Below are positions 24,479 through 34,164 of a stretch of DNA of 64,000 nt, piece after piece. Both the position numbers and the translations under genes were made by a program. The stretch comes from Sphingobium sp. B2D3C (lineage in GTDB: Bacteria > Pseudomonadota > Alphaproteobacteria > Sphingomonadales > Sphingomonadaceae), in NCBI RefSeq assembly GCF_025961835.1, contig NZ_JAOQOK010000001.1, forward strand, positions 1,116,001 to 1,180,000, in the 5' to 3' direction. Below the pieces are notes generated by a model. It saw nothing but the letters and a program-made list of their open reading frames with translations. It was not told where the DNA came from and made no database searches. Position 1 is the first letter of the stretch. Every line of letters begins with the position of its first letter.

Positions 24479-24930
24479 TGGTTCGCGGCCGACTGCCGTG
24501 CCCAGCTGACGATCGCCTGCAGCGGCATCGCGCCGGACTGGCGGGCAACCTCGCGCCCCTTGCGGAACAGGATCATCGTCGGGATCGAGCGGATGCCGAA
24601 ACGGCCCGCGATCGCCTGCTCGCTCTCGGTGTCCAGCTTGCCGAGCCGGAAGCCGGGTTCGAGCTCGCGCGCGGCCGCCTCGAACGCCGGCGCCATCTGG
24701 CGGCACGGGCCGCACCAGCCTGCCCAGAAGTCGACGAGGAGCGGAATGTCGGCGCGGCTCGCATGGGCGTCGAAATTGGCTGCCGTCAGCGTCAGCGGCC
24801 TTCCGTCGAACAGGGCGCGATGACATTTGCCACACTTGCCGCCAGCACCGAGCTTGTCGCGCGGCACGCGGTTCGACGCCGCGCAGTTCGGGCACGCGAT
24901 GATCAGTGCCTCGGTTGCGGCGCTGGCCAC
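24475..24930 (-). CDS. trxC: Thioredoxin 2 (TrxC)
   Basis: A 151-residue thioredoxin with an N-terminal zinc ribbon (CPNC near residue 13 and CGKC near residue 33) before the thioredoxin fold with active site WCGPC (about residues 72-76) and the cis-Pro loop RSIPTMILF. TrxC reduces disulfides in the cytoplasm and the zinc ribbon tunes its redox response, being linked to oxidative stress in other bacteria. It is followed by a coupled hypothetical gene and is preceded by a DUF3008 gene on the same strand. Confidence 0.92.
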   Translation of the reverse strand: MASAATEALIIACPNCAASNRVPRDKLGAGGKCGKCHRALFDGRPLTLTAANFDAHASRADIPLLVDFWAGWCGPCRQMAPAFEAAARELEPGFRLGKLDTESEQAIAGRFGIRSIPTMILFRKGREVARQSGAMPLQAIVSWARQSAANQ

Positions 24931-24934
24931 GGGG

Positions 24935-25117
24935 TCAACCCTTCTTTTCCGGAAGGCCCTTGCGGTCAGTGCTCGCGAACTCCTCGAGCTGCTTCTCGCT
25001 CATCGACTCCTCCATCTGCTTCGACGCGCCCTTGAGCTTGGACTTTGGCTGGTCGCCACGCTTGGCGGCAAGCGCCGCGCCGGCGGCTTTCTGCTGGGCC
25101 TTGGACGTTGCGGGCAT
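24935..25117 (-). CDS. DUF3008 small protein
   Basis: A 60-residue basic protein of the DUF3008 family: MPATSKAQQKAAGAALAAKR at the N-terminus, then LKGASKQMEESMSEKQLEEF. Members are small, abundant and stress-associated but without proven function. AGGAGAG precedes the ATG. It lies four bases from trxC in a leftward run of stress genes. Confidence 0.85.
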   Translation of the reverse strand: MPATSKAQQKAAGAALAAKRGDQPKSKLKGASKQMEESMSEKQLEEFASTDRKGLPEKKG

Positions 25118-25189
25118 TGGTTCTCTCCTTTGGTAACCTTGTGCCGATCAAACTCGCCAGGCCCGGAAAGGTTTTCGTGCGCTGGCCAG

Positions 25190-25771
25190 TCAAGAACGAT
25201 GTGGCCCTCGGTCGGACAGGCTGCGAAAAGTGATGGACCAGCGCGGCACCTCCATCGCGGCGATGCTGTGCTCCCAGTGGTGCCGCACCTCGCCCGACAG
25301 GTGATAGATTGAGCGTGGGACAAGCTCGGCTTTGGCGCGCTCGAACCCGGCGGGCGAGCGGCAACGCAGGCGCAGTACCGCGGCATTGCCGAGCGAAATC
25401 CCGACGACGTGCTCGAACACCGGCCGGTCCTTGTGCCAGCCGATCCCGGCGCCTGGATCGTAGCGGATCAGCAAGGCCTGGACGAGATCGTCGGGCGCCA
25501 ACCCCGCGAACCTCGCCGCCCGTGCCTTCACGGGCTGGAGCCAGTCGGGAATCGGATCGGTGGGGGCGAAGCTGTGGCGCTCGAAGTCGTAGCTCCAGCC
25601 GAAGCTGTGCGTGAGGCGCTTGCCGGTCCACTGCTGGAACTTGAACGGCGTGAGCCGCTCGCCGTCGATGCGTGCAATCAGGTCCGCTTCCTCTGCATGT
25701 GACAGGAAATCCGCGGAGTACGAAAGCCCCGGCACCACCGGCACGTCGAACAGGTCGAGCATGGCGGTCAT
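25190..25771 (-). CDS. alkB: AlkB-type DNA repair dioxygenase
   Basis: A 193-residue Fe(II)/2-oxoglutarate dioxygenase of the AlkB family, which removes methyl groups from damaged bases. The iron ligands are His and Asp in IGWHKDRP and His in HHWEHSI, and the 2-oxoglutarate Arg pair is in PRWSITFRSLS. The family LIRYDPGAG segment is present. It overlaps the thermonuclease-like gene by four bases (ATGA) and is one of several DNA-repair genes in this block. Confidence 0.9.
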   Translation of the reverse strand: MTAMLDLFDVPVVPGLSYSADFLSHAEEADLIARIDGERLTPFKFQQWTGKRLTHSFGWSYDFERHSFAPTDPIPDWLQPVKARAARFAGLAPDDLVQALLIRYDPGAGIGWHKDRPVFEHVVGISLGNAAVLRLRCRSPAGFERAKAELVPRSIYHLSGEVRHHWEHSIAAMEVPRWSITFRSLSDRGPHRS

Positions 25772-26178
25772 CGCTGCCGGCCCCGGCCGCCTTCCACGCC
25801 ACCGGCACGACGAAGCAACTGACCGAGCGGCCGGCCGCCCAGCATGCAGGCCGCGACCACGCGATCGTAGCTGCGCCGCCCGGCGCGACAGACGAGCGTC
25901 TTGCCCATCGCCGCCCGTTCGAGCCGGCGCTTGGCCTCGGCGCCGCCGGCCTCATGCAGTTCGGGTGCGTAGAAGTCGGCGAGGCGGATCTCGATCCAGT
26001 GGTCGGGTCGTCCGGCAGGCCCAACGCAAAGCCCGTCCCCGTCACCGACATAGCGGACGGTGCCCGAGAACGTGGCGCCGTTGCGTGGAAGGGCGCCCTC
26101 GCACGGATCGGCGAGCGCAGGCCACGCCCAGAGGGCGACCACGGTCACCACGAAGGCAAGCGGAAGCCGGGACTTCAC
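25768..26178 (-). CDS. Secreted thermonuclease-like protein
   Basis: A 136-residue protein with a signal peptide (residues 1-about 23, VVALWAWPALADP) and an SNase-like OB fold: GTVRYVGDGDGLCV, then IEIRLADFYAPEL, EAKRRLERAAMGKTLVC and DRVVAACMLGG. The catalytic Arg of nucleases of this family would be in IRLADF, the Glu in FYAPEL or downstream. Export suggests a periplasmic nuclease. It is co-translated with alkB. Confidence 0.8.
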   Translation of the reverse strand: MKSRLPLAFVVTVVALWAWPALADPCEGALPRNGATFSGTVRYVGDGDGLCVGPAGRPDHWIEIRLADFYAPELHEAGGAEAKRRLERAAMGKTLVCRAGRRSYDRVVAACMLGGRPLGQLLRRAGGVEGGRGRQR

Positions 26179-26188
26179 TCGTGGCCTT

Positions 26189-26452
26189 TCAGCGAAGCTG
26201 GCTGTCCTTGCTGCCGCGACGGTTGATCCCGGCGAAGATCGGTCGCTTGTCGCGTGCCGACTGGCAGGCGACGCAGGTGCGCGCGCCGGGGAGCGCCTCG
26301 CGGCGCTCCGGCGGGATGGGTTCGCCGCATTCCTCGCAATCGTCGAGCCCTTCGCCGGAGGGCATGCGCGCCCGGGCCATCGCCAGCGCGTCCTTCACAC
26401 TGTCCTCGATCTGTTCCTGTACGGCGCCGTCGGGCGCCCAGCCATTGGCCAT
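26189..26452 (-). CDS. DksA/TraR-type C4 zinc-finger protein
   Basis: An 87-residue TraR/DksA-family protein. The zinc finger is formed by CEECGEPIPPERR and TCVACQ. Short members of this family bind the RNA polymerase secondary channel and mimic the action of DksA plus ppGpp; many are carried by mobile elements. I start at ATG 26452 (MANGWAPDGAVQEQ); an upstream in-frame start adds 13 residues without a better ribosome site. Confidence 0.85.
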   Translation of the reverse strand: MANGWAPDGAVQEQIEDSVKDALAMARARMPSGEGLDDCEECGEPIPPERREALPGARTCVACQSARDKRPIFAGINRRGSKDSQLR

Positions 26453-26509
26453 GTTCGGCTTGTCCTGCGGGTAAGATTGTCCTGGCTCCAATATAGGAAA
26501 TCGATCTCG

Positions 26510-26788
26510 TCATTTCACGGTTCCACCGCTGCTTCGCACTTGCCGGACGATCCCGTTGTAGGCGGCATGGAGGCCCTGGCTTCGCCCGATATCGTGATCG
26601 GAACCGGCTGCTTCCCAGAAGGCGACGAGCCACTCGTCGGGACACCAGGGCCGCAGGTCCCATAATGCCAGCGACACCCCGCGCGTTTGCACCCTGCTCT
26701 TCGCGGCCGTCGCCTCGCGCAGGACATTGAGCGCGCGTTCGATCGTTCCGGCCGCACGCGCCGCCGTCGCGTCCTTAGTGAAAGTCAT
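26510..26788 (-). CDS. Conserved hypothetical protein at the end of the ImuAB-DnaE2 operon
   Basis: A 92-residue protein starting inside the dnaE2 end (14-base overlap), so translation is probably coupled. The C-terminal half has a recognisable pattern: [20 protein letters not shown] then [15 protein letters not shown] know no function for it. The position as fourth gene of an SOS mutasome operon is its most useful clue. Confidence 0.6.
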   Translation of the reverse strand: MTFTKDATAARAAGTIERALNVLREATAAKSRVQTRGVSLALWDLRPWCPDEWLVAFWEAAGSDHDIGRSQGLHAAYNGIVRQVRSSGGTVK

Positions 26789-29700
26789 GGCTGCGGATGC
26801 GGAGGATTTCCTCCTGCTCCTGCGCGCTGCCGAACGGCGGCGAGGCGAGTGTGCGACCGCGCGGGAAGCTCGGGCCTCGCGGATCGGGACCACCACCGTG
26901 CGAGGCGCCATCGCCGCGCCCGGGGGCCACGGTGAAGTCCATGCGCCCGATCGAGCGTAGCATCGCGTCATGGTCGGTAATGCGGTCGCAGATGACATGG
27001 ATAACCTCGCCCTCCTTCTGGAGGCGGCCGCGCATAGCGATCATCGACGCGGACATGACCTGCCGGCGATAGATCTCGAAGCGGTCGGGCCAGAGAATGC
27101 CCTGCGCCACGCCGGTCTCATCCTCGATCGTCACGAACAACACGCCCTTCGCCGAGCCGGGCCGCTGGCGCACGAGGATGACGCCGGCGACCTCGACATT
27201 GCGACCGTCGCGCACGTTCGGAAGGTCGGCACATCTCACGATGCGCATCTTTTCGAGCTGGCTGCGCAGGAACTGGAGCGGATGGCCACGCAGCGAAAGT
27301 TGCAGCGAGCGATAGTCCTCGACCACCTCGCGGCCCGCGGCCATCGGCCTGAGCGCTACATCCGGCTCCATGCCTTCAGGCGAGAAGCCGCCCTCGCGCG
27401 CATCGGCGGCTGCGAACAGCGGTAGCGGTGCTTCGCCCAGCCCCTTGACCTTCCACAGGCCCTGGCGCCGGTTCTCGTCGATGCAGTGAAATGCATCGGC
27501 CTCGGCCAGGCGCTCGATCGCGGCGCGCGGTGTCCCGGCGCGGCGCCATACCTCCTCGACGCTGTCATAGGGCGCAGGACCGCGCGCACCGACGATCGCC
27601 GCGCCATGGATATTGGCGAGCCCTCGCACCATGCACATGCCGAGCCGGACGGCGAGATAGCGGCCACCGGTCGGTTCGAGCGTACAATCCCAGTGGCTGT
27701 GGTTGATTGAAACCGGCCGTACCTCGACGCCGTGCTTGCGGGCATCCGTCACGATCTGTGCCGGCGCATAGAATCCCATCGGCTGCGCATTGAGCAACGC
27801 CGCGCAGAACACGTCCGGATGATGATGCTTCACCCAGCACGAGGCATAGGCGATCTTGGCGAACGAGGCGGCATGGCTTTCCGGAAAGCCGTAGGAGCCG
27901 AATCCCTCGATCTGCTTGAAGGTGCGCTCGGCAAAGTCCTTGGGATAGCCGCGCGCGATCATCCCCCCGACCAACTTGTCGTAAAAATGGCTTACGCCGC
28001 CGGTCAGCTTGAACGTTGCCATGGCGCGGCGAAGCTGATCGGCCTCGACTGGCGTGAACCCCGCGCCGACAATGGCGACCTTCATCGCCTGTTCCTGGAA
28101 CAGCGGCACGCCAAGCGTCTTCTCGAGCACAGCGCGCAGCTCAGGCTTGGGATATTCCGGCCTCTCCTTGCCCTCGCGCCGGCGAAGATAGGGATGGACC
28201 ATGTCGCCCTGGATCGGGCCTGGCCGCACGATCGCAACTTCGATGACGAGGTCGTAGAATTCCTTGGGCTTCATCCGCGGCAGCATCGACATCTGCGCCC
28301 TGCTCTCGATCTGGAAGACACCCAGCGTGTCGGCCTTCTGGATCATCGCGTAGACGTCAGGATCGTCGTCCTGCAGATCGGCCATGCCGATCTTAATGCC
28401 CTTTTCCTGCTCCAGCAGGTTGAAGGCCCGGTTCATGCAGCCGAGCATGCCGAGGCCGAGCACGTCAACCTTCATGAACTTGAGCGCGTCGATATCGTCC
28501 TTGTCCCATTCGATGATCTGCCGGTCCTCCATCCGTGCCGGCTCGATCGGGACGAGGTCGTCCAGCCGGTCTTGGGTCAGCACGAAGCCGCCCGGGTGCT
28601 GGGAGAGATGCCGCGGCGTGCCGATCAACTGACGCGCCAATTCCAGGGTCAGCTTGAGCCGGTGATCGTCGGCATTGAGGTTCAGGCTCTCGATCTGCTC
28701 CTGCGGGATGCCGTCCATGCTCCAGCCCCAGACGAGCCCGGTGAGCATCTTGGTCAGGTCGCGCGGCAGCCCAAGCGCCTTGCCGACCTCGGCAACCGCG
28801 CCGCGCGTGCGATAGCGGGTCACGACCGCGGTCAGTGCCGAGCGGTCACGGCCATAGGTTTCGTAGATCCACTGGATGATCTCCTCGCGCCGCTCATGCT
28901 CGAAGTCGACATCGATGTCGGGGGGCTCGCGGCGCTCACCCGAGACGAACCGCTCAAACAGTAGCTCGTGCTGGATCGGATCGATCGAGGTGACCCCGAG
29001 CAGATAGCAGACGCAGCTGTTGGCTGCCGACCCCCGGCCCTGGCAGAGGATACCGCGTCGCCGGCTCTCGGCGACGATCGAATTGACGGTCAGGAAGTAT
29101 GGCGCATAGCCGAGCTGCCCGATCAGGCCGAGCTCATGGTCGATCTGGTCGCGGTAGCGCTGCGGCACCCCGTCGGGGAATTTGGTGGCGGCAGCTTCCT
29201 CGGTGAGCGCAGCCAGCGCCTCCTGCGCGGTCCGGCCCTCGATAACCTGCTCGTATGGATATTGGTACTGGATCTCGCCGAGGTCGAAGCTGCATTGCCG
29301 CGCAATGTCGGCGCTGGCCTTGATCGCATCGGGAAAAGCGGCGAAGCGGCGCTCCATCTCATCCGGCGATTTCAGGTTGCGGTCCATGAACCGCTCGCGC
29401 TTGAAGCCCAGCGTGTCGATGGTGCACTTCTCGCGGATCGCGCTCACCACATCCTGCAGCGGTCGTCGCTCGGCGCTATGATAGAGCACGTCTCCGGTCG
29501 CGACGCTGCGGACACCTGCCGCGCGTGCTTGCGCGTTGAGCCGATGCAGCCGCTCGGCATCGTCCGGCCGCCGACGGAGCGACAGCGCGCAATAGCCTCG
29601 TGTGCCGAACACCTCGCGCAGGTCGTGAAGATGGACCTCCACTGCTTCGCCGGGCATGTCCGGCACGAGGATGCCGACCATGTTGTCGGCGTGCGCCGCG

Positions 29701-30035
29701 ACGTCGGCCCAGTTGAGGATGCACCTGCCTTTCCCGCCACGCGCCTTGCCGATCGACAGCAACCGCGTGAGCCGCGACCAAGCCGGCCGTGTCCGGGGAT
29801 AGAGCAACAGCGCACGGCCATCGGCCAGGTCGACGCGCGCGCCGGGGATCATGCGGACGCCGGTCGCCTTCTGGCCATCCCATCCCCGCACCACGCCCGC
29901 GACCGTGCTCCAGTCGGACAGGCCCATCGCCGCGTGGCCCAGCAGCGCCGCCGCCGCGAACAGTTCTTCGGGTGAAGACGCGCCGCGCAGGAAGGAGAAA
30001 TGGCTGGTGACCTGCAGTTCGACATAGGTGGCCAT
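26775..30035 (-). CDS. dnaE2: Error-prone DNA polymerase DnaE2 (ImuC)
   Basis: A 1,086-residue C-family polymerase of the DnaE2/ImuC type, the translesion polymerase of the ImuABC mutasome. The N-terminal PHP domain begins [20 protein letters not shown]. The palm contains [15 protein letters not shown] with catalytic Asp residues, and [20 protein letters not shown] lies in the thumb/finger region. The C-terminus carries an OB fold ([19 protein letters not shown]). The start overlaps the imuB stop by one base. The operon is preceded by a LexA box. Full length; no defects seen. Confidence 0.95.
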   Translation of the reverse strand: MATYVELQVTSHFSFLRGASSPEELFAAAALLGHAAMGLSDWSTVAGVVRGWDGQKATGVRMIPGARVDLADGRALLLYPRTRPAWSRLTRLLSIGKARGGKGRCILNWADVAAHADNMVGILVPDMPGEAVEVHLHDLREVFGTRGYCALSLRRRPDDAERLHRLNAQARAAGVRSVATGDVLYHSAERRPLQDVVSAIREKCTIDTLGFKRERFMDRNLKSPDEMERRFAAFPDAIKASADIARQCSFDLGEIQYQYPYEQVIEGRTAQEALAALTEEAAATKFPDGVPQRYRDQIDHELGLIGQLGYAPYFLTVNSIVAESRRRGILCQGRGSAANSCVCYLLGVTSIDPIQHELLFERFVSGERREPPDIDVDFEHERREEIIQWIYETYGRDRSALTAVVTRYRTRGAVAEVGKALGLPRDLTKMLTGLVWGWSMDGIPQEQIESLNLNADDHRLKLTLELARQLIGTPRHLSQHPGGFVLTQDRLDDLVPIEPARMEDRQIIEWDKDDIDALKFMKVDVLGLGMLGCMNRAFNLLEQEKGIKIGMADLQDDDPDVYAMIQKADTLGVFQIESRAQMSMLPRMKPKEFYDLVIEVAIVRPGPIQGDMVHPYLRRREGKERPEYPKPELRAVLEKTLGVPLFQEQAMKVAIVGAGFTPVEADQLRRAMATFKLTGGVSHFYDKLVGGMIARGYPKDFAERTFKQIEGFGSYGFPESHAASFAKIAYASCWVKHHHPDVFCAALLNAQPMGFYAPAQIVTDARKHGVEVRPVSINHSHWDCTLEPTGGRYLAVRLGMCMVRGLANIHGAAIVGARGPAPYDSVEEVWRRAGTPRAAIERLAEADAFHCIDENRRQGLWKVKGLGEAPLPLFAAADAREGGFSPEGMEPDVALRPMAAGREVVEDYRSLQLSLRGHPLQFLRSQLEKMRIVRCADLPNVRDGRNVEVAGVILVRQRPGSAKGVLFVTIEDETGVAQGILWPDRFEIYRRQVMSASMIAMRGRLQKEGEVIHVICDRITDHDAMLRSIGRMDFTVAPGRGDGASHGGGPDPRGPSFPRGRTLASPPFGSAQEQEEILRIRSHDFH

Positions 30036-31846
30036 CAGCCGAACATCCCGTGCATGTACCAGCTAAGATCGCCGGTCGGCGCATCGACGCCGTCACCTCG
30101 ACGGAACAGCCAGAAACGCGCACCGCCCTCGGCCTCAACCCGGAAATAGTCCCTGACCGCCCACATCTCCCTGGTGTTGCGCCACCATTCGCCATGGACC
30201 CGCTCGGGGCCGTCACCGGCGACGACGCGGTAATTCTGCCGGCGCCAGGTGAAGCGGCGCGGGGGATGATCCGGCAACAGCGCCACGACGTTGGAGAGCG
30301 GTTCGGGCCGCTTGAGCAGCCGGACCGGCCGCTTCCAGGCCGGCCAGCCGTCCGGAGCGTCCAGCGGCGACACGCGGCGCATCGCGCGTTCGGGCACATC
30401 GCTTTCCTCCGAGGAGATGCGAAACAGCGCAGACGCGCCGGCACGCGCGCCGAGCTGATCGATGAGCGGCGCAAGATCGCGCGCCTTGCTCGAGGTCTCC
30501 AGCAGCGCGCCCGCGACTTGGGCGCCGAGCGGCTCATGATGCGGAACTGCAAGGTGCATCGCCTCGATGCCAAGGCCCGGCTCAAGTTCGCCCATCCTGA
30601 GTGCGAACATGCGCCGGAGATGCTTATCGTCACGTGTCGCCCGCGATGCGCCAACAGCCAGCCGCTGAGCCTCGCCATCGACGCGATCGGCAGTGAGAAG
30701 CACGGTCCTGGCACCGAGTCCGCGCGCCCGAAGCAGAGCCACAAGGTCATCGACAAGGTCGCCGATCACCTGCGCGATGCTCTCGGGCGTGGCGATCGGC
30801 TCGAGCAGTCGACGCGCGACCAACGGCGTCTCGGTCGGCACCACCGGGATGATCGGCTCGGCCAGGCCCCCGCGCGCCTGGTCCAGGCGATCGACGGCTT
30901 TGAGGCCAAGCCGGCGCGCGAGCGGACTGCGCGGTATGGGATAGAGGTCCACAATCCGCTCCAGGCCGAACCGTGCCGCTGCGGCCAGCGCGTCCGATTC
31001 GAGGCGGAGCGCTGCCAGCGGCAGGTCCGCGATTGCCTGCGCTTCTTCTCCGACACCGAGCAGTGTGACTGGGTTCGAGCCGAAGCGGGCCAAGGCATGC
31101 GCCGCGCCCGGCGTGCCGGCGATGGCTATCCGGGCAGTGAAGCCGAGGCGCTTCAGGAACATGAGCAACCGACGGCAGAAGCGATCCTCGCCGCCGAACA
31201 GATGCGTTGTTCCGGTGAGGTCGAACCACAATCCGTCGCTACCGGAGACACTGGCAGTGGGCGTCCATTGCCGGGCGGCATGAAGGGCGAGCCGGTCGAG
31301 AAGCGCGCGGTCGGCTTCCGGCTCGGCGTCGCGCACGTCGAGGTCGGCAACAAGGGCTCTAGCATGCGCAGCCGCCATGCCGGGCCGCAGGCCTTGTTCG
31401 AGCGCGACAGGGCACGCCGCGGTGATTACGTCGCGCTGCCCCGTGCGGGTGACCAGCACCGTGGGATTTCCCCAAAGGGTTGCCCAGGTCAGCGGCGCGG
31501 CGACTGCGCCGGGCCGCCCGTCATCGGGACGCATGGCGCGAAACGGATGGTCGGCATGCTCGCTTCGCCGGCCCATCTCGCGCATCGTCGGCCGCTGGTG
31601 CGCCGGCAGGGCGTCGATGTCCGACGGTGAGGGCCGACGTGCGAGCGCTCCGTCACGCGCCCAGCGCGCACCGGGTCGCCAGCCACCGCCGCGCGGTACC
31701 GAGCAGGCGCCGGGATCGTCGTCGATGGGCTCGGGTAGGCGCGGCCCAGCCGCTCGCGGCCCGTCAGGCGGCGGAGCTGGTCGCTCTTGCCTGCGCAGCC
31801 GTTCGATCGGCAATTGCGGCAGGAAGAGCGAGGCGACCCTTGGCAT
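30035..31846 (-). CDS. imuB: ImuB, catalytically inactive Y-family polymerase
   Basis: A 603-residue ImuB. It has the Y-family layout ([17 protein letters not shown] at the N-terminus, [16 protein letters not shown], and a little-finger region) but the catalytic acids are missing, as is normal for ImuB, which works as the scaffold linking ImuA, DnaE2 and the beta clamp. I use ATG 31846; the upstream in-frame codon lies within imuA and gives an atypical Gly/Pro-rich start. It overlaps imuA by 83 bases and dnaE2 by one base. Confidence 0.9.
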   Translation of the reverse strand: MPRVASLFLPQLPIERLRRQERPAPPPDGPRAAGPRLPEPIDDDPGACSVPRGGGWRPGARWARDGALARRPSPSDIDALPAHQRPTMREMGRRSEHADHPFRAMRPDDGRPGAVAAPLTWATLWGNPTVLVTRTGQRDVITAACPVALEQGLRPGMAAAHARALVADLDVRDAEPEADRALLDRLALHAARQWTPTASVSGSDGLWFDLTGTTHLFGGEDRFCRRLLMFLKRLGFTARIAIAGTPGAAHALARFGSNPVTLLGVGEEAQAIADLPLAALRLESDALAAAARFGLERIVDLYPIPRSPLARRLGLKAVDRLDQARGGLAEPIIPVVPTETPLVARRLLEPIATPESIAQVIGDLVDDLVALLRARGLGARTVLLTADRVDGEAQRLAVGASRATRDDKHLRRMFALRMGELEPGLGIEAMHLAVPHHEPLGAQVAGALLETSSKARDLAPLIDQLGARAGASALFRISSEESDVPERAMRRVSPLDAPDGWPAWKRPVRLLKRPEPLSNVVALLPDHPPRRFTWRRQNYRVVAGDGPERVHGEWWRNTREMWAVRDYFRVEAEGGARFWLFRRGDGVDAPTGDLSWYMHGMFG

Positions 31847-32540
31847 CGCACGCCTCCAGTTCGAGTGTGAAGGGATCGCCGTTCCGTTGCCGGGCCAGTT
31901 CGACCCGCCAGCGCGGCCGCCCGACACCGGGCCAGGGCAGCCGTTCGGAAGCGATGCAGCCAACCCGCCAGCGCGTCATCGCCGACGAGGGCGTGGTAAG
32001 CGGGCACCGGTCACGCGAGCGGTGGCGGCGAAAGAGCAGCATCGGCGTTTGGCCGTCGCAGGCGGCGAGCTGCAAGCGGCGGGTCGCGGTCATGTCGGCG
32101 GCCTTCACCTCCGCAATCACGCAGGCGAGCGATCCGTCGCGAAGCGCATCCTCGGCCATCGCAAGGACTTCGGCATCCTTGCGGCCCTGTGCATAGAGCA
32201 GTTTCTCTGGACCAAGGCCCACCTGTTCAAGACCAGGCGCGTAGAGATCGAAGGCAGTAACCGCCCAGAAGACGTTGAAGCCTGGCTGATCGCAGAAACG
32301 CGCAGCGATTCCCGCCAGGAACAGCGTCGCGGCCGCGTCGTCGTTCAGGCTCGCCGTGGCGGCGGCAATCTCATGAAGGCCGCTGGCGTCCAGGCCATGC
32401 TCGGCAAGCCGGGCGTCGATCTCCGGGAGCCCGAATCCGAGCGCCGGCCCGCGTGTCGTGCGCACGACCGCAAGCTCGGCGCGAAGCGCGGCGAGCATCT
32501 CGGCCGGGGGCCAAGGCAAGGCGGAAGGTTGTACGGACAT
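31764..32540 (-). CDS. imuA: ImuA, RecA-like mutasome component
   Basis: A 258-residue ImuA/SulA-like RecA-fold protein (GFGLPEIDARLAEHGLDASG, LHEIAAA, and VFWAVTAFDLYAPGLEQVGL). It is the first gene of the imuA-imuB-dnaE2 cassette for SOS mutagenesis. The start codon lies 20 bases from a GTTC-N7-GTTC LexA box, so it should be induced by DNA damage. Its 3' end overlaps imuB by 83 bases. Confidence 0.9.
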   Translation of the reverse strand: MSVQPSALPWPPAEMLAALRAELAVVRTTRGPALGFGLPEIDARLAEHGLDASGLHEIAAATASLNDDAAATLFLAGIAARFCDQPGFNVFWAVTAFDLYAPGLEQVGLGPEKLLYAQGRKDAEVLAMAEDALRDGSLACVIAEVKAADMTATRRLQLAACDGQTPMLLFRRHRSRDRCPLTTPSSAMTRWRVGCIASERLPWPGVGRPRWRVELARQRNGDPFTLELEACDAKGRLALPAAIADRTAAQARATSSAA

Positions 32541-32560
32541 CGGTCAGCATCGACTCACTT

Positions 32561-32575
32561 GTTCCCTTTATGTTC
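32561..32575. promoter_or_regulatory. LexA (SOS) box upstream of imuA
   Basis: GTTC at 32561-32564 and at 32572-32575, separated by exactly seven bases. This is the alphaproteobacterial LexA consensus GTTC-N7-GTTC. It lies 20 bases before the imuA start codon. Confidence 0.85.
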
Positions 32576-32621
32576 CGATGAGTCTGGCTTTTCGTCAAGC
32601 GGGTCGATGATCGGCTGGTCG

Positions 32622-33284
32622 TTACAGCGCCAGTTTAGGCTGTTCGGCCTCGCCGGGTGGCAGCGGATAAATCTGGGTTACCGTGAGCATGCCTGTTGGC
32701 AGGTACTCGAGGACATCCTCCGCCGGCACCTTAGGGTTCAGCCAGTCCGCCCACCGGTCACGGGCAAGCGGAATGATCTGGCGGTGGTGGTATGGCTTGA
32801 TGTCGTCACCCGCATCCATGGTGAGCAGGGTAAACGCTTCGCCGACCTTCGGATCGGCCTGCCAGATGCCTGCCATGCAAAACCAGCGATGGCCCTTCAT
32901 GGTGAACAGCCACTTGTCGAGCCGCTTGTCCTTGGGCCGGGGCACGACCGGATTGGTGAATTCGTAGAAGCCGTCGCAGAGGATTAGGCAGCGGTTGATG
33001 CTGAGGTCGGGCGCCTTGCCGCCGAAGCCCTCGGAACGGAAATTATAGACGGGGCCGCTCTTGCCGGGCCAGCTCCATCGCCGGTTGATCAGCTCGCCGA
33101 CCGCACGATAGTTGCCCGGTGGTCGCTCAACGGCGCGGACGATCGGCGCGACGTCGGTCATCCTGATGTCGGCGCGCGGGTTATCCTCCGGCACGCCTTC
33201 TGGCGTCTCAATGTTGATTTCGAGGTCGTCGAAATCCTCCATGATCGAGGCGATCTCGACTTCGAGGCGATAGTCGTTGCACAT
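32622..33284 (-). CDS. SRAP-family protein (YedK/HMCES), catalytic
   Basis: A 220-residue SRAP protein that should form a covalent shield over abasic sites in single-stranded DNA. The essential Cys2 is present (MCNDYR), as are the Asn/Arg in the early region, the Glu-bearing RCLILCDGFYEF and the catalytic His in YHHRQIIPL. It is divergent from a second SRAP-like gene at 33344, and both may be controlled by the LexA box between them. It is an SOS-type repair gene beside imuABC. Confidence 0.9.
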   Translation of the reverse strand: MCNDYRLEVEIASIMEDFDDLEINIETPEGVPEDNPRADIRMTDVAPIVRAVERPPGNYRAVGELINRRWSWPGKSGPVYNFRSEGFGGKAPDLSINRCLILCDGFYEFTNPVVPRPKDKRLDKWLFTMKGHRWFCMAGIWQADPKVGEAFTLLTMDAGDDIKPYHHRQIIPLARDRWADWLNPKVPAEDVLEYLPTGMLTVTQIYPLPPGEAEQPKLAL

Positions 33285-33323
33285 CCTCTGACAGCTAACT
33301 CCAAATCCTTGCGACTCAATTTC

Positions 33324-33338
33324 GTTCCAGTTATGTTC
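33324..33338. promoter_or_regulatory. LexA (SOS) box between two SRAP genes
   Basis: GTTC at 33324-33327 and 33335-33338 with a seven-base spacer, the same LexA pattern as before imuA. It lies six bases before the rightward SRAP start and 40 bases before the leftward one, so it may control both. Confidence 0.8.
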
Positions 33339-33343
33339 TTATC

Positions 33344-33868
33344 ATGAGCGCTACCGCAACCCCGTTCGATTCGGATGCGGCGGAGGGCACCCTTCGTCCG
33401 ATCATTCGATACAAGCCCGACGGCTCGGGCAAGAAGGAAGTCGTCAACGCGCACTGGGGCACCAACCCACGGTTCTGTGACGGCATCGAATATCGTTTTG
33501 TACGGTCTGAGGGGAAGACTTTTCCCTCACACCGGTGCCTGATCCCGGCCTCGGAATTCCGGATGAAGGTGGACAAGAAGGATTATCGCGTCACGCTTGA
33601 TGACGGCAATTTCTTCTATCTAGCCGGCGTGTGGGAGCCGCCGATGGCCGGCTGGCCGCTTGCGTTTAGGATCATCACCGTCGCCGCGAACCCAGAGGTT
33701 GCTCGCTACCAGGAGCGACACGGGGCAATCATCCTACGGCGCCAGGTTATGGATTGGCTCGACGGTACGATGGCCGAACCAAAACTACTTGCAACGCCAC
33801 CGGCACATCTGTTTGTGGTCGAAAAGATCGGCGCTGGAAAGCCCGTGCAGATCGATCTGGCTCATTAG
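33344..33868 (+). CDS. SRAP-like protein lacking catalytic residues
   Basis: A 174-residue SRAP-fold protein (RCLIPASEFRMKVDKKDYRV, FYLAGVWEPP, AIILRRQVMDWLDGT). It lacks what makes SRAP proteins reactive. It begins MSATATPFD instead of Met-Cys, the DGFYEW Glu motif is replaced by ASEFRMK, and the HDRMP-type His motif is replaced by ERHGAII. It may still bind DNA or regulate the intact copy encoded divergently. The start lies six bases from a LexA box, leaving almost no leader, so translation could be leaderless. Confidence 0.8.
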   Translation: MSATATPFDSDAAEGTLRPIIRYKPDGSGKKEVVNAHWGTNPRFCDGIEYRFVRSEGKTFPSHRCLIPASEFRMKVDKKDYRVTLDDGNFFYLAGVWEPPMAGWPLAFRIITVAANPEVARYQERHGAIILRRQVMDWLDGTMAEPKLLATPPAHLFVVEKIGAGKPVQIDLAH

Positions 33869-34110
33869 CTCACGGCCTTCTGCGACATCTTGATCGTGAC
33901 ATTTGACGCGAAGGTGTGATCGCCGACGCAGGACCAAATGCTGTGCCGTAACCCCCGACTGGTGTGCGCACCGATTCGAGATTGCCGAGGCGGATTTGGT
34001 GTGCACCGTGGATAGGGGCCACCAGATTTGCGACAGCGCATGCCGGATCTCGCATTTACCGGGTCAAGCAATAACACATTCTGCCTGCATTAAATGTGGC
34101 CAAATCGGCG

Positions 34111-34148
34111 ATCCATCGTTATGGATTAATGCATCCGCAATTGCGGAT
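34111..34148. promoter_or_regulatory. Two tandem 16-bp palindromes before the Dpd operon
   Basis: ATCCATCGTTATGGAT (34111-34126; arms of six with a four-base centre) and ATCCGCAATTGCGGAT (34133-34148; perfect). Both share ATCC-N8-GGAT and their centres are 22 bp apart, two helical turns. They lie directly upstream of the first gene. They look like a cooperative repressor operator; the regulator is not identified. Confidence 0.6.
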
Positions 34149-34164
34149 AGGGGGGCCGTATTTA

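Noticed and set aside
27732..31630. Several long plus-strand frames (410, 335 and 526 codons) across dnaE2 and imuB
   Set aside because: They are antisense shadows of the highly recognisable DnaE2 and ImuB frames; composition is His/Arg/Gln-rich, as expected from reversed GC-rich codons.
34096..34164. Longer version of the first Dpd operon gene (starts 34096 or 34129)
   Set aside because: It would run through the paired palindromes and add residues before the core strand; 34165 has a G-rich ribosome site.
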